Made by a program: the position numbers and the translations under genes. From assembly GCA_001275005.1 (NCBI GenBank), contig JWZX01003237.1:1-25587 (forward strand): a stretch of DNA of 25,587 nt, given 5' to 3'. The first letter of the stretch is position 1, and every line of letters starts with the position of its first letter. Below, one piece after another: positions 25,447 to 25,587 of the stretch. Origin of the DNA: Chrysochromulina tobinii (taxonomy: Eukaryota > Haptophyta > Prymnesiales > Chrysochromulinaceae). The notes under the pieces are model-generated. The model had not been told where the DNA came from, made no database searches, and saw only the letters and a program-made list of their open reading frames with translations.

Positions 25447-25454
25447 TATAAATA
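25447..25454 (+). promoter_or_regulatory. TATA-like element
   Basis: TATAAATA within a locally AT-rich stretch, the best TATA match noticed in the window. A gene on the plus strand beyond the right edge could use it; no start codon is visible inside the window. Confidence 0.3.
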
Positions 25455-25501
25455 CCTGTTGACTTAGCAACCGGGAAAAAATTGGGATGGACCAGTTTGT
25501 G

Positions 25502-25583
25502 TGGGACGTCCCAGCTTGGGTGGTGTGTCCCGGAGAGGGAGTGGGATGACCCACCGGTGGGTCATCCCAGCCAAACTGGGACG
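25502..25583. repeat. Nested inverted repeat with 28-base perfect palindrome
   Basis: A perfect 28-base palindrome (25542-25569, centre ACCGGT) is enclosed by inverted arms CGTCCCAGCTTGG (25507-25519) and CCAAACTGGGACG (25571-25583), which match at 12 of 13 positions. TGGGACGTCCCA at 25502-25513 is a further 12-base palindrome. The structure could be the end of a small transposable element continuing beyond the window. Confidence 0.7.
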
Positions 25584-25587
25584 CCCC

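Larger units (their letters stand above)
25346..25587. other. Right-edge intergenic region with TATA-like site and inverted repeats
   Basis: After the last stop there is a doubled GTCTCGAG word, GCGGGGCTTT twice (about 25399-25420) running into a T8 tract, TATAAATA at 25447-25454, then a set of inverted repeats up to the edge. The TATA-like site may belong to a gene beyond the window. Confidence 0.45.

Noticed and set aside
1-25587. CRISPR arrays, phage or bacterial defence systems
   Set aside because: No spaced identical repeats, cas-like proteins or phage genes were seen, and the gene content is nuclear eukaryotic.

Overview
The window looks like a compact, GC-rich nuclear contig from a unicellular eukaryote, most likely an alga. 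A haptophyte would fit the composition, the (Ser-Pro4)n secreted protein and the mix of FkbM, PC-esterase and TauE-type genes, but this is an inference and the sequence alone does not fix the lineage. The evidence for a eukaryote is strong: orthologues of RCC2 and WDR12, Rsm22/METTL17-like and NDUFAF7-like proteins with likely mitochondrial leaders, no ribosome binding sites or operons, and at least one clear GT-AG intron.

Layout. Bases 1-288 (minus) are the 5' end of a secreted SPPPP-repeat protein that runs off the left edge. It is divergent from a TauE/SafE membrane transporter (636-2243, plus). Two unrecognised proteins follow (2507-3082 and 3607-5247, plus), then about 950 bases without a convincing gene. 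A small secreted repeat protein (6194-6589) and an FkbM methyltransferase (6873-8024) lie on the minus strand. RCC2 (8433-10079) and WDR12 (10479-11798) are in tandem on the plus strand. A GT23-like fucosyltransferase (12300-13619) and a very large MidA/NDUFAF7-like methyltransferase (14066-16957) are on the minus strand. On the plus strand come a PC-esterase/TBL-like protein (17116-18420), a phosphoglycolate phosphatase-like HAD enzyme (18660-19646), a METTL17/Rsm22-like mitoribosome factor (19706-21328, only 59 bases later), an intron-containing EF-hand-like gene (21806-24059) and a last unrecognised gene (24638-25345). The right edge enters a nested inverted repeat.

Themes. The genes are mostly housekeeping and do not form one pathway. 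Two deal with mitochondrial biogenesis (complex I assembly type and mitoribosome assembly type), two with nuclear functions (chromosome/centromere and 60S ribosome assembly), and several with the secretory route or glycans (SPPPP protein, small secreted protein, GT23, PC-esterase, possibly FkbM). Three encode SAM-methyltransferase folds. The gaps between genes hold an unusual number of short perfect palindromes, often built on GTAC or TACATGTA, and a dispersed hairpin motif (core CCCGGCTCCCC) in at least three of the gaps. No mobile-element protein, CRISPR array, rRNA or tRNA was seen. The most notable points are a 141-base stop-free intron whose length is a multiple of three, a METTL17-like protein with too few cysteines for the family's Fe-S cluster, and the palindrome and hairpin load between genes.
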